Shown: in pieces, positions 10,598 to 24,100 of the stretch | Layout of the letters: every line of letters begins with the position of its first letter | Numbering within the stretch: position 1 is the first letter of the stretch | Assembly (NCBI GenBank): GCA_021014325.1 | Contig: CM037459.1 | Span: 16,890,501 to 16,954,500, forward strand | Direction of reading: 5' to 3' | Length of the DNA: 64,000 nucleotides | Origin: Plazaster borealis | Taxonomy: Eukaryota; Echinodermata; Asteroidea; Forcipulatida; Labidiasteridae | The notes under the pieces: model-generated | What the model was told of the DNA's origin: nothing | Database searches by the model: none | What the model saw: only the letters and a program-made list of their open reading frames with translations | Made by a program: the position numbers and the translations under genes

Positions 10598-11527
10598 CCA
10601 ACCCTAACCCTAACCCCAACCCCAACCCCAACCCCAACCCCAACCCCAACCCCAACCCCAACCCCAACCCCAACCCCAACCCCAACCCCAACCCCAACCC
10701 CAACCCCAACCCCAACCCCAACCCCAACCCCAACCCCAACCCCAACCCCAACCCCAACCCCAACCCCAACCCCAACCCCAACCCCAACCCCAACCCCAAC
10801 CCCAACCCCAACCCCAACCCCAACCCCAACCCCAACCCCAACCCCAACCCCAACCCCAACCCCAACCCCAACCCCAACCCCAACCCCAACCCCAACCCCA
10901 ACCCCAACCCCAACCCCAACCCCAACCCCAACCCCAACCCCAACCCCAACCCCAACCCCAACCCCAACCCCAACCCCAACCCCAACCCCAACCCCAACCC
11001 CAACCCCAACCCCAACCCCAACCCCAACCCCAACCCCAACCCCAACCCCAACCCCAACCCCAACCCCAACCCCAACCCCAACCCCAACCCCAACCCCAAC
11101 CCCAACCCCAACCCCAACCCCAACCCCAACCCCAACCCCAACCCCAACCCCAACCCCAACCCCAACCCCAACCCCAACCCCAACCCCAACCCCAACCCCA
11201 ACCCCAACCCCAACCCCAACCCCAACCCCAACCCCAACCCCAACCCCAACCCCAACCCCAACCCCAACCCCAACCCCAACCCCAACCCCAACCCCATCCC
11301 CAACCCCAACCCCAACCCCAACCCCAACCCCAACCCCAACCCCAACCCCAACCCCAACCCCAACCCCAACCCCAACCCCAACCCCAACCCCAACCCCAAC
11401 CCCAACCCCAACCCCAACCCTAACCCTAACCCTAACCCTAACCCTAACCCTAACCCTAACCCTAACCCTAACCCTAACCCTAAACCCTAAACCCTAAACC
11501 CTTACCCTAACCAACCCTAACCCTAAC
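10598..11527. repeat. Interstitial telomere-like array, (CCCCAA)n edged by (CCCTAA)n
   Basis: The array starts with two CCCTAA units and continues as about 135 almost perfect CCCCAA units; the single break seen is a T at 11297 (CCCCAT). It then returns to CCCTAA from about 11416 to 11485 and ends in degenerate CCCTAAA units to about 11527. CCCTAA is the usual metazoan telomere repeat. CCCCAA is a one-base variant of it. The long Pro-Asn and Gly-Leu open frames here are repeat artefacts. Confidence 0.95.
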
Positions 11528-11537
11528 GAACTAAAAA

Positions 11538-11672
11538 AACATCTGGGGGCGACTTTGCCAGGGGGCGACATTGACTGGGGGTGACATTGTCAAGGGGCGA
11601 CTTTGTATCAACCCGGGGCGAGCCGGTTAGGAGGTGACTTTGAACGGGGCGATTTTGTTGGGGGCGAGATGA
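11538..11672. repeat. Short GGGGCGAC-type tandem repeat
   Basis: About seven or eight imperfect units of roughly 18-20 bp are built on GGGGGCGACTTTG. They abut the telomere-like array. Confidence 0.7.
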
Positions 11673-11689
11673 CCAGCCTCCGAGCCATG

Positions 11690-11800
11690 CCATGCCAACA
11701 GAGAGGGCGCAACTCTGAAACATGGCGGCCACCACACAACGAAAAAAGAGCCATATGATTCGGCAGGCAGCTGTAAATTCCCAAAAGGTTTAAAGGTATT
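11690..11800 (+). promoter_or_regulatory. Possible promoter or 5' exon region upstream of IPO11
   Basis: A small CpG-richer patch contains GAAACATGGCGGCC (an ATG in good Kozak context at about 11721) and an open frame of only about 20 codons. It could hold a transcription start or a non-coding 5' exon for IPO11, whose coding exon 1 begins after an acceptor at 14800. No TATA box was seen and the donor is not convincing. This is a weak inference. Confidence 0.2.
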
Positions 11801-12171
11801 ATTCAAGTGCGAGGAATCAAGTTTTAATAAATTTCATCGTCTATCGCTTATCATTCATAATCAGTGTTCATCATTTATCTTCCGTCCTTGTCGGTAATCT
11901 TAATTCGCGAGTAGTCACGCTCACGGGACGTCAGGACCATCACACACGGGACGGTGACGGACGGAACTGACACAGGACGGAGCGAATACAAATGATAGAT
12001 ACGGCGACTGGGGGTAGCTAATCACATGCGACTGTGATGACCTCGACCGTATCCGACAACGACATACACTTTCTAAGGTATTTTCGGATGTTAATGTTAT
12101 TACCCTTTTGCTTTGGTAAACTTTCCGCTACACAATTTCATGAATTTAGGTCAAATGATTGACCAAGTAAT

Positions 12172-12590
12172 TGGGGCGCTGTACTCCTTTTTCGAAATTT
12201 GGACATCATCGGTTGTTAGCGCCCCAGCTTACAGTCGTATTTTGCAACTCTCGGTTGGATTTTAGACGGGTACTCTGCCTCAACCGTGACGACTACGCGG
12301 TTTGAGGTGGGGCACCCGTCGATTAGACGGGTGCCTTGCCTCAACTGTGATAATAATAAATAATAATAAACAACATTTATATAGCACTACATACGAAGTG
12401 ATGATAGCGCGGTTGAGGCAGGACACCTGTCCAATTTTTGACGGCTGTCCTGCCTCACCTCAACCGCCCTGTTATCATGGTTCAGCAGGCAAGGCACCCG
12501 TCTAAATTGAAGATCCCTCAGGGAAAATACTTCGATACGCTGGGGATGTCAAAATTTCGAAAAAGGAGTACAGCACCCCAGTTACGCAGC
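12172..12590. repeat. Nested palindromic repeat
   Basis: Outer arms at about 12175-12210 and 12545-12588 are inverted copies (GGGGCGCTGTACTCCTTTTT and its complement). Inside them a second pair, AGACGGGTGCCTTGCC, lies at about 12325 and 12490. Innermost is a hairpin of GCGGTTGAGGCAGGACACC against GTCCTGCCTCACCTCAACCG at 12411-12470. TAATAATAA and ATTTATATAGCAC at about 12345-12390 resemble the 3' tail of the SINE family seen at 50577. This is probably a MITE cluster. Confidence 0.65.
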
Positions 12591-14800
12591 CAGTTGAAAA
12601 GTGCTTCCGTTTATTTGTTACGTATGCATAGACCGTGTGGTTATGAATATGAGCTGAAAGATTTCGTTTTAAAAGTATATTTTTTATGTCAAAACCTTCT
12701 TCAAAAGTAAGTCTGATTTGACTCTGAGTAAATATTTCAAGGGATAAAGATCCATGTAAGAGCTCGGTATTACATTTCATGGTTTTCGGTATTTTCAAGA
12801 GATTTTGGAATGAATACAAACCCATTTGTGTCAAGAAAAAAAGGCCAACGAAAAACGTCATTTTTCTCCTTGGAATGTTGTCCGGCAGAAAAAAATGACT
12901 CATGTACTTGTAGGAAAACTGTCCATCTTTGTTGAAATGTCATTATTATTTCATGATCATTTGCAAAACAGTCAGGAGCACTTAAAATGTTTCGCTTTTT
13001 CAGGCTTGCTCATTCACGTAAAACCTACAAAATGGAAACGAGGACATTTTACCAAAGGATAACTGTCATTGATCAATGCGTTCATTGAAGCAGATATGGA
13101 CCAATCACGTCTCGCGTACAGTAAAGTAGCCGCAGAGCAAAATACAGTCAGTACCCAGATTGTGCGCGAGTTACAGCTGAAAGTGTTACCAGACGTTTTC
13201 GTAACAAAAACTTGTTTGTGGGGCTCATAAGCGCTGAAAATACCTGAATGTTGTAAAGTAATCTTTTAACTACCAAACTGAGGAAAAGAAATCGGAAATA
13301 AAGAGCCTTTGATAATAGTGGGACTCAACAAATTGGCACAAGTTCAAACTGTAATAATGAAAATTTAGTTCAAGCCCCAAAAATAATCACAAATGATTCC
13401 ACACATCAAAAGCTCCAACCTCCATTCTCCAAAACCAATTCCTTTCTCACAACAAAAAATAAGAGTGAAAATATCTAGTAAGCCGCTGATTGATGAAATT
13501 TTTTAAATCAGTTGATAACTGGTCTTGTTCATGTTCTGGGGCAAATTTTTTTTTTCCGGGGGGGGGTTCTACTTTATTTTAGCTACCATTCCTCAGGAAG
13601 AACTGTTTTAATTAAAGAGGGAAATAAAATCCAACGGCAACATGCATTCATGACTTTTTTTTAAATTCCTTAGAAAGTGTTTGTCGGATTCGGCATTTTC
13701 CAAACAAAACTGAGTCCAAACAAGTCAATTGGAGAACAAACAGCAGCATGCACAATTTGTTAATTATGTAGTGAAACAATCCGATGTAATGTTAAGCAAA
13801 TTAATGTTAAAAGAGGGCAGGTAAAATTGGAAAGAATGTTCACAGCTAAAAGGGAAAGCGGAAAGTGTTGCTTGTCTCCTGCCATATCCTGTTGTAGGTC
13901 TCAAGACTGGTCTCAGTATTATACCGAGTATAGAGACTGGTCTCAGGATCCAATTCGTTTACACGTCTTGATTTTGAAGACTGAGTCTTGGGGTCTCATA
14001 TCGTGACCCATTTTCGTAATTGTCCACAAAAATATATAGAAAGAAAAAGATAACAAATCGTTGACAGCATTAGTTTTAAGCTGGCCCCACAGAAAGCAGT
14101 GGTTCAGCAATTAAAATCCATTGATAAAATAGAAAGTTGGCTTGTTTTATTGTCTACAGTACAGATTTGTCCGAAGTCTCTGTCTCGGTATTGGTCTCGG
14201 TCTCCGTCTTGGACTTTGTGGTCTTGACTACAACACTGACAACAGTCCATCCATGCACATGAATGAATGAATAAGCATGAGCTTGCAACCATCTGGTTTC
14301 AGAGGAACGTTTTTCTACAGATGGTAAATGTTTGGGCTGTACGCAGACCTGACCTAGGTGGTATACATTTTTGATATGACTGAGCCATTGCATTGCATAG
14401 TACAGCTACAGGGATACACAATCCATTCTTTCAGTGCATTGGGATAACAAGTATTCAAAAATTAGCTCATGAATTGGAAAGTGGTACATGTATTTTTTAA
14501 AATCACTTCCTGAGTACGTTTTAAGTTGAGTATCAAGTATGTGACTTCGAGTATGAGTACTTTTTAAGTCAAGTAACTGGGTCGGACTTCAAGTTTGAGT
14601 ACTTTGCTAAGTGAGTACCCCCCAGATGATACTTGAGTAGTACTTAAGTGGGAATGCTCAATGAATGCTAATGGTCAACATGTTTAGCGTCTTCAATTTG
14701 CCTTTCAAAACCAAATCGAAACATACATGTACAGTAATTGTGTTTTGATGAATGAACATTTATCATTAGCACTAATACTTGAAAATCATTTTTATTTCAG
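12591..14800. other. 5' flank or 5'-UTR intron of IPO11, no exon found
   Basis: No coding exon was seen. Low-complexity patches include GACTGGTCTCAG-type steps at about 13905-13950 and 14165-14215, and GAGTACTT-type steps at about 14510-14650. The stretch ends in a good acceptor (TTTTATTTCAG, last base 14800), so at least one upstream non-coding exon should exist, possibly in this interval or near 11700. Confidence 0.45.
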
Positions 14801-14889
14801 TGCTGCAAACCAACAGCCTCCCTTCTGCTACCATTGTTTCTGCTTTAACTGTACACAAGTCACTTTATCTCCCGAACGACCTGAACATC
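14801..14889 (+). other. IPO11: 5' UTR part of IPO11 exon 1
   Basis: The exon opens after TTTATTTCAG and carries 89 nt before the ATG. The frame is open upstream to 14779, but those codons lie in the intron. The ATG at 14890 was chosen because the importin-11 alignment starts there (MDATVVATVLDALTRASSQ). Confidence 0.7.
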
Positions 14890-15125
14890 ATGGATGCTAC
14901 TGTTGTGGCGACTGTGCTAGATGCTCTGACCCGTGCCTCTAGCCAGAATACAGCAGTCCTAAAGCCAGCAGAGCAGCAACTCAAGTCCTGGGAGACACAG
15001 CCCGGTTTCTATACCGTCCTCCAAACGATCTTCTCTAATCACGCACTTGATGATAACGTTAGGTGGCTAGCAGTTGTTTACTTCAAGAATGGTATTGATC
15101 GCTACTGGAGAAAGTCCGCGCCAAA
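14890..15125 (+). CDS. IPO11: IPO11 exon 1 (residues 1-78)
   Basis: Contains the start of the importin N-terminal domain: LKPAEQQLKSWETQPGFY, then DDNVRWLAVVYFKNGIDRYW. It ends two bases into codon 79 at a GTAAGT donor. Confidence 0.95.
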
Positions 15126-18100
15126 GTAAGTACCATTGTAACCCCTGAATACCTTTTTAACAAATTTCAGAGCACAATAATAATTTTCAAGATGATCTTT
15201 CTTCCATTGAGGTTATTATAAAAAAAATGATACTTCCCAAAATATTGTTATGCTTGTAGAATTTGTTCCTTATTATTGCGGTGCTTAGCACATTTTTCAT
15301 TTGGAATAGAAGATGGCCACAAACCTTTGTGAAGTTCAGTTATTGTTGTTGAAGTATTACTTTTAACTTTGACACTAAGAAATTCCACCAGCAGTTTGAT
15401 TAAATTTATCTACAGTGTGTCCAAAAATGTGCATAGTGCTTTGTAAAATTGGAGGTGGGTTGTCCAATGGCCTGAAACGATGTTTAACTTTAAGCAGATG
15501 GACAATTGTAATCTTTTAGGCATTAATTTATAAAAACTGAAATTGTATTAACAGTTGTGTGAGTCTTGGACAGGAGTCCTGCAATACTGACATGCACATG
15601 TTGGTTATAAATAACAGTTTCCTATGGAGTTGCTCATTTATCTTCGCAAATTGTTGTTGTTATTCAGATAACCAACAAGTTATCAAAGTACACACAGAAA
15701 CATGACAATAAAATCATGACACCTGACCAATTTTTTATGTATCATTCCTTGTTGGTATTCAATAAAAAAAATGTTAAATAAAACCAATTTAAATCCGTTC
15801 AGTGCAATTGCAGAGGCTGAGAAAGTGAAAATCAGGGGGCAGCTAATCACAAACTTCCAGGAGCCTGTTAGTCCCATTGCAACACAACTTGCTGTCCTCA
15901 TTAGCAAGGTTGCCCGCGTTGACTGCCCCCGTAACTGGCCGGAGCTCATCCCCACGTTGTTGACTGCAATTAGAAAGCCAGGGCATCTTGAACAGCAGAG
16001 GGCACTCTTGACATACCACCATGTTATTAAAACTTTAGCTGGAAAGAGACTGGCTCCAGATAAGAAACTCTTTCAAGAGGTGAGAGAATAACCACCTTTT
16101 TATCAACAAGGTTTTTTTTCTAATAAAATAGTTTGTAAAGCCACAACAAGGGTTTAACAGGGTATAAACATTCTGGAATGTTCACACAAAACTAATGGCC
16201 TTTTTATTTGAAAATTTGTCCCAAACCAACTGCTTGCTTACAAGTGTAAAAGATACAACCAAGTTGCAGTGTCATAATCTATCAAAATTTAGTTGACAGT
16301 TCAACTAATCTGTTATTTTAACAATTCATTTTTGGAAACAAACGATACCAACATTTTACATCAAAAATCCAACACTGTATATGACCTGTTATCTGAATCT
16401 ATAGCTGACGGAAAATACATTCAGCTTCCTGTTAGAGTTGTGGAACACACACTTGGAGGAGTTTTTACACCATGCCCAGATGAAAGATCATCACAACATG
16501 GCCATCTTACTGGAGCTTAGTACGCTCGCTCTCAAAGGTTAGTTCAGGAGGAATATTGTAGGCTGCTGACTTGCTACCACTGATATGCTTTTATGTCTAG
16601 GGTAAGATCATATCAGCAATTTGGATTGTAGGTTCAGGGTTCAGGTTATTCATGTTTATTGTGGCAGATACTGCTAGGTTTGGGAGACTGCATGGATCAT
16701 TATCATTCCACACCGTGCCTGTTTGGGTCCATCACTGTAAATTTCCCACTCTTTTTGGGGGGCCAAATTGTTTATTCCTCTTTCTCTTGGCACTTTGTCA
16801 TTTATGCAAATTAAAGTTATATTTGGATTACTAGTATTAGACGCCCTCGAGCCAGTTGGGTGAACAACTTGATACAGTGGAGTGGTCATTCAGTTTCTGA
16901 TCTAAAGGACTCTGGGCTGTGCAGAATTGAAATTCAAAAACTCTCAACACAACCAGTTCGCAGAAGTGGGTGCCTACAGGCCAGACAACGGCTCTTGGCT
17001 GTGTGATGTAGTACTATTAATTTAATATAAGCATCAAATTGACAACTTACCCTTTTACTATTGGTTTACTCTCCTGCCCAAATGGCTCTTTCTACAAAAT
17101 TCCACAGGAGAATGTGGAGACTAAGTCATGCGGTTTCCTGATAATATTAACTGTACAATCAGAAGAAACACATGCACCCAATGCTAGCCTGGAATATATG
17201 TTACTTTGTGGCAGTCTTTGGTACCAGGGTATAGGAGGATTCCAATTGTACAATTATTAAGGCATTAATAAACTCAGTTTCTGGTCAAAACTCATATAAT
17301 TTGTTTGTTTGTTGCAGTACTCAGAAAACAACTTATTTATGGTATGCCGGAACCAGATAAAAATGCCAGTGCCATGGTGAGTAAATATGAGAGATAGCAT
17401 TAACCCAAAGTACTGCAACACGTCAGTGTACTGTGCCTCTGGTCGGTATTAATTTTTGAGAACTTTCAGAATAATTTGTTTTTGAGAACATCGATGTCAC
17501 AATGAAACCATGACTAAACAAAGTAAAGAAAACTAACGTTCTCATAAAACACACAGGGATTTATTTTTCTCTTGTAAGAAAAAGTGGAATGCCTTCACCG
17601 GGAATTGGCCAATCCTTGGCCCATAAGCCACGGCCGATAATTGGCCATGGCTTGCTGAAATCTCAAACTAACCTCCCGTATATGCCAAATACAATGAAAA
17701 ACAATGGTGGCCTATGGATCTTTCGTAATCCTTGTTTGTACAACAAAAGGATGAAGGTCTGGAATCGTTACAATAACACAATAACCCCAGGAAAAAGGAA
17801 ATTTTTGAGCATGTTTTCCATTACCCTTTGTCCCTCTTTGTATGAGGGATTCAAAGCATAGCACGGTGAGTGCATGTCTGTGCACACTACGAAAAGGAAT
17901 CTCCGTGCGTATTAACACTCACCTTTAACCCATACCAAAAATGTTTCGGGTATATACAGAACCGAGTTAATCAGTCATCTGTTTTCCTGTTCGTAAAAGT
18001 TGTGTGTATATACACATCTTCCGGCGTTAACTGTCAGACACATAGTCAAATCAAAATCAGCTCAACTAGTTTACCAAATCAAGATATAACCAATTTGAGC

Positions 18101-21100
18101 CCTATCACCATGATCACTCGGAGCATTGCCCACTTTGTGCCCTTCCATTCAAACACATAGAGTTACAGTTGGCCATAAGGATGTCTGGGCATCTTTTGGA
18201 TGTGTCCTGTTTTTAATTTGGTTTCCCTGCTTAATGTGTCGTTTCCTTGTAAAATTATTAGAAATAAATTAATAAACAATTCCAAGTGCCTGCACTATGA
18301 TTGTTCAAAGACTGATCACTTGGGGGTGTATTAACATTTTATATAAAGACCGACTCTGTGAAATAAAGAATAAATGGCCCCTGAAAAAGCACATTGTTTT
18401 GTAAAAGTTCTTTATGCACTGTGCAACTATCAAATCAACTGTTTTCTAAGTGCGTATTGTTTTACCCCTCAGCCCAATAGGCTGAAGGGGTTATTGTCAT
18501 TGCCTTCGGCATCCGTCCAGACAGATGTTCCGGCTTGGCACTTTCGTTTTCGGACCGTAACTTGAGGTAGAAGTGACATGAACTTGCACTTTGGTTGGGG
18601 GTTGCACTTAGGGAAAGGAAAGTTGAGATTATTTTGGCATGTTTGGGGGCGAAAGGTCAAAGTTCAAGGTCACACTAATGAGTTATAGGTAAATGGTTTC
18701 CCGTTGTTACTCCAGTTAGAAGTGACATTTGGACTTGTAACTTCAGTTGGGATTGTTTTGGGATGAAAAGTTCAAAGGTCACGGTCACGGTGATGAGTTT
18801 AGGTAAATGGTTTCTGAACCATATCTCCAGTTAAAAGTGACATTTGCACTTGTAAATTGAGTGGGGGTTCCCCTTTTGGAAAGGAAAGTTTGGATTGTTT
18901 TGGGGGTGAATAGGGCAAATGTCAAGGTCATGGTGGTGAATTGTAGCCAAATGGTTTCCGGATCGTAACTCCAGTTAGAAGTGCCATTTGGGTGTGTAAA
19001 TTTGGTTGGGGTTCCCTTGGGGAAAGAAAAGTGTGGATTATTTTAGGTTGAAAAAGTGAAAGGTCTTGGTCATGGTAGTGTGTTAAAGTCAATAGGTCAA
19101 ATGTCAAGGTCACAGTGCTCGGATGTAGGAACATGGTTGATGATATCTTTGGTTAGCTAGAGTGTATTTACCCTTTCAGCCCCAAGTTCTTTTGACATAA
19201 ACAACCGCTGTGGCCCACGTTGTTTGACCACTCAAGCGTGAAGCACACATTCTCACACAGCAGGAAACTTGTGTTCAAAGTTCGATTTTACAAACTCTAT
19301 TAAAGTTTTTGCCTTAGATAATTTGTTGTGATATGTAATTGTTTTTGTGTGAATAGATTCACTGGGTGAAAATGGAAATTGTGGTCAAGTTTTTCTATTG
19401 TTTAAATATGTTAAAGTTTTCAGGGTTCATTATTACCCTCTGGAAATTAAACAGCTTCTGTCCGGCCATCCGCATTTAGACTTTTTGTTAAAGTTTTTGC
19501 CTCATGGTGTTAGATAGTTTGTTGTGTAAAATAATTGTTTTCACTCTCAATTGCAGTTCATTTGTCTTACAGCCAAAATGTGGTTGGATCAACATTGTGC
19601 AAATGGAAATTGTTTTAAAAAAAATGTTAAAGTTTTCAGGGTACATTATTACTCTCTGGAAATTAAACAGCTTCTGTCCGGCCATCCGCATTGAGACTTT
19701 TTGTTAAAAATTTTGCCTCTTTCCCACATTTCAAACCAAGTAGGCAATGGTCAACTACATACTTGTTAATTGTCCCCACCTCTTTGAGCATCAGTTGATC
19801 AAATGATTGTTTTTCTATATTATTCATTGTTTTCTCTATCGAGCGTTCGGCAGCTCGCCATGGCAGCTTCTGCTGTTCTAGTTTGTTGTTATTTTGGCAA
19901 GGACAGATGGAGCCGCATACACGTGCATACAACACGTTTTTTAATTCCCAAAAAATTTGGAACCCCCTTTTTTCTTTTACTTTGGCCCAATCAAACTTAC
20001 ATTAACTTGTGTGTGTTTTAGCTCATCCAATCAAAGAATAGCCCATGTTAGCTGAGCAAAGTTATCAAAAGGCACAATCTCAGTATACACATAAATCAAA
20101 AATACTAGTCGTTTTACCAAACAACAGAGTAACCAAAGCAAATTCTTAGCCAACCATAACAATCAAAGAAGTGGGACCAATTCTCAATTACTTAGAAGTA
20201 ATATTTTCTTGTTTGTAATCAGATGTTCTTCCTTTTATTTTGTCAGATGTTGATAGAACTAGTGTTCCAGAGGATAAGGCCAATACTAGGAATAAGTAAG
20301 TCACCTTTTCCTAAAATTCCTCAAAGAAGCCTTCCAAAATGGTCAAAATGTTCACGATGATAAAAACAGTAGGCAGTTAGATTGGGGATGGGGGCTATTC
20401 CGAGGCTGTGTATGATTTTAAATATGTGTTAAATGCTGATGTCCTACATTGTCAAGAAATTAATGACAAATCTAGCTGACACTCGGGTTGATTGGGGTTT
20501 TGTTTGTTTGTTTTGGTTTATTTTTTTTATTTTTTGGGGGGGAACTGTGCATATGATATTTATGCACAAAATAAATAATAATCAGTTTTTATGCAGCGCT
20601 TTATCTACAAGTGTCTCAGAACGCTTATTAAGATGTTTCTTGGACAGGTTTGCTAAGTGTTTGAATTATGAGACCCATTTATATAGCACCTTGTTAGGAT
20701 TTTAGAAGGTGATACGGTCAATCTGCAGCTTACCATGGCATGGCTAACACCAGGGCAAACCCCTTCTCTTAACGATAAGTGTACTGGATTCTTTTCTGTG
20801 CATTACTAACAGCTTTATGTCCCATCCAAACGACAAAGCAGTAATGGTTGAGTGTCTAGTTAACCACTTTCTGACGGTATTAAAAAATCTTTTCCATGTT
20901 TCCTGGCAGTGTTGTTTTTTTCAGATTTGTTCAGAACTTCTAAAATAATTAATTTGTTCATATTAATTTCTTGTTGTTGAGAATATCATTGTCAAAAAGA
21001 AACCCTGACTAAACACAGTCAAGACAACAAACGTTCTCATAAAATGCAACAGGACTTTTCCTTCTCTTTCGGGAAAATATGGAATGTCTTTACATCGAAT

Positions 21101-24100
21101 AGGCGGAACCTTGGCTGTAATTGACCACAATATATGCTGGAATGTTGGACTTGCCTCATATGTGCTGAATACAATGATAAACAATGGTGATCTCTCATAA
21201 TCCTCATTTGTTCAGTAAAAGGACGAAGTTCTGGAATCGGGGATTACACAATTACCTTCGGAAAATTTAGATTTTGAGCATGGATTCTAGTTTCTGTTGT
21301 CCCTCTGTACAGGGGGAACAAAGTGTAGCATGGTAGGTGCATGCCTTTGCACGCTACACAATGGGAATGTCCAGGGGTGTAATTATACGTCAATCGATAT
21401 GAATGACCCTACCAAAAGGGGACATCCCAAAACTATTCCAAGACGTTCATTATTCAGTTTGGAAAAGTTTTTGGAGAAAGTCGTCAAAGTGGTTGAGGAC
21501 ACAAGTGTAGGACCTGGACATGTGTAAAAAATGTTGGTAAGGACAACTTTGGGGGCAGGGGGGGGGGGTGGGGGTATTACTCTCTGACTCTGTACAATCT
21601 TCAAAATGTTGAAAACTTTGCAGAATCGGCAATGTAACTTGCATTGAAACTCTTTTATTTTACCTAGTTTTCTTGACCAAAATTCCCTAGTTTTCTTAAA
21701 TGACAAATTGCCACAAAATAATAATTTATATATTTCACCCAATAAAGCTTTTTGATAATTTATGTATGCCTTTGGTGTACACCTCTTTTAACCACTTCAC
21801 GTCAGTATTATAAAAAGATTTCCGTTCTCACCACGGTATTATTTGTCAGAACTTTTTGGAGCTTCTTGATTAATCGTTTTTCGTTGAAAATATCGTTGCC
21901 ACAATGAAACCCTGACTTGACAAAGGAAAGATGACATAGGCTCTCATAAGTAGTTCCGGGAATTTGATGTTGTCGTGTGAGAAAATTGAGTAGGCACTCA
22001 CTATGATGTGCAGAACATCGGCTGTTAGCCCTGACCGAAAATCTGCCATGGTATGCTGGAATCTCAGAATGCTCGGACTTACCTCCCATTGAGTGTTTTA
22101 TTATGACGAACAATGGTAGCAGCCTGTCCATTCTTGTATGCCACATTTGTACAACAACAGGACAAAGGTCTGGAAATTGGGGGTTACACATTAACCCCAC
22201 AGTGAGGGATTTTACAAGGCATATTTTCCAGAACCTGTTGTTGCTCTTTGTACAGGTGAAAATGAAGCTTATCATGGTAGGTGCCTGCCTCAACACCCTA
22301 CACACTGGAAAGTCTGGCTGGATAAAAATATCAGCCATCCAGCAGCTGTACACAAAAATTGAGGGTCATTACAAACTGTCAGCTGAATTCTGTCCAAAAC
22401 AAAATTGCAGATAAAGATGTCATCCGACGGGAAGTGGTTAACAAACAGAAGTCCATTTTTTATCATGACAACCCTGTACACTTTAGTTTGAGACTGAAAT
22501 ATGCATAATTGTATGTCCCATGCCGTTTTGTTGGCCTTGCTATTGATATGTTTGCATCGCATTGTGTCCTAAATAAAACTGCATGTAGAAAATAATGGTT
22601 CATTCACTTATATTGTGAAAACTGTATTTTAACAGTATGTTCAATTACAGATTCAAATTAGAGTTTAAGATACAGGCTAAAAAATAAATTGTCAATAACT
22701 TTGAACATAGAGCTAGCTCTATGCTTTGAAGCACTGAATTGTTTAAATGGAAACCCGATCAGACTGACACTGTGAGAGAGCACCTTCAACTGAAGTGTTC
22801 TGAGCGACAGAAGACCATACAGCATACATAGAAGACCACACAGCATACATGCATATTTTGTGTTTTCTAATAAGGGAATAAAAGAGTAGTGACGAGTTCT
22901 TAAACGGCCGTTTAAAACCGGCAGGGTCGTGGCCGTGCAAATAGACAATGTGTGACAATCTGTTTGAGCGAATTTTCGAAGTTTGTACATTTTCAAAAAC
23001 TTTTGTAAAATTCTGTTTTGTGCGTGTTGGTTTGAGTGTACGCGCATGTACAAAAAGATTATGCGTGGGTATACTAATAGCTTTGTACTGCGTTCCGCGT
23101 AAGTAAATTGGCGTAAATGAGCGTGCGCACCCGTCACGCGAAGCCAGCCGTGTTTAAACACTTCTAGCCGGTGTTACATCGTCCGTTTAAACACCCCAAC
23201 GGGACGTGCTCTCGACCAATCAGAATAGCGAAACTGTCAACTGTCGAAACTGGGTATTTATGAATGGGTTTTTGTATTGTAGTATGTGATCTTCAAAGTC
23301 TTTTAGAGACAGTTATTACATTCAGATTATTTTAATTAATTGACTTTCTTTATATATAGGAGGGGAATTATCATCTACAAATGGCCTTAGAGAAAAACTA
23401 GAAAAGAAAGTTCTCCTTTTAATGAAAACAGTAAGTGTCAACATTATCATCTTTATTTATCTCAATATATTAACTTTTTGTGGTCATTGATTATTGACAT
23501 AATATTTTATTTCCATACAGAAATGTGCTACATTGTTTTGCACAGTATAATTGAAGCAGAATGGATTACCAGCTTGTACTTATCTGTTTAAATCTCTCAG
23601 TTAAAGATACCAAGGAATTCACAAAAGCACCAAGCACTTCAGTCTGTAGGATGTAGAACTAGGGATGAAAAGACAAAGAAATGTTAATTTAATTAATTTA
23701 GAAGAAAAAATACATAGGTGGGGGATTCTGTAGATGAACTGAATAGGTAAAAAGCAGTGGAAGTAGCACTTTTGCAATCTAATTAACAACACAGTAGGTA
23801 TATTTTGTTAGGTGCTATTATTAGTATTATATTTGATTTTTTAATTATATTTATCTGTGTTTTTTGTTTCATCACAGCTTCTAGACACACAAGATACATT
23901 TCCCCTCTCATACGTTAGCTTCATTGGCAGGTCTCTTGAGCTGAGTGTCACGTACATCTTCACTGAGGCAGGGAGGGGGCTTCTGTTTGAACGTTTCATT
24001 GTTTTCAACATGAACCTCATTAAGAGTATTGTAAAGTGTGACTACTGTCGTGTGTCAAAGGTCATGGAAAACAGCAAGGATCTAGTGGCTAATGATGCCC

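Noticed and set aside
10575..11490. Open frames of 280-303 codons encoding Gly-Leu or Pro-Asn dipeptide runs
   Set aside because: Direct products of a hexanucleotide array. All frames are open because of the repeat, with no gene context.
15683..15955. 90-codon - strand frame across IPO11 exon 2
   Set aside because: Antisense shadow of a well-supported exon.
22103..22414. 103-codon + strand frame and 181-codon - strand frame in intron 5
   Set aside because: Both fall inside a repeated TTAA-ended element whose other copies do not preserve the frames.
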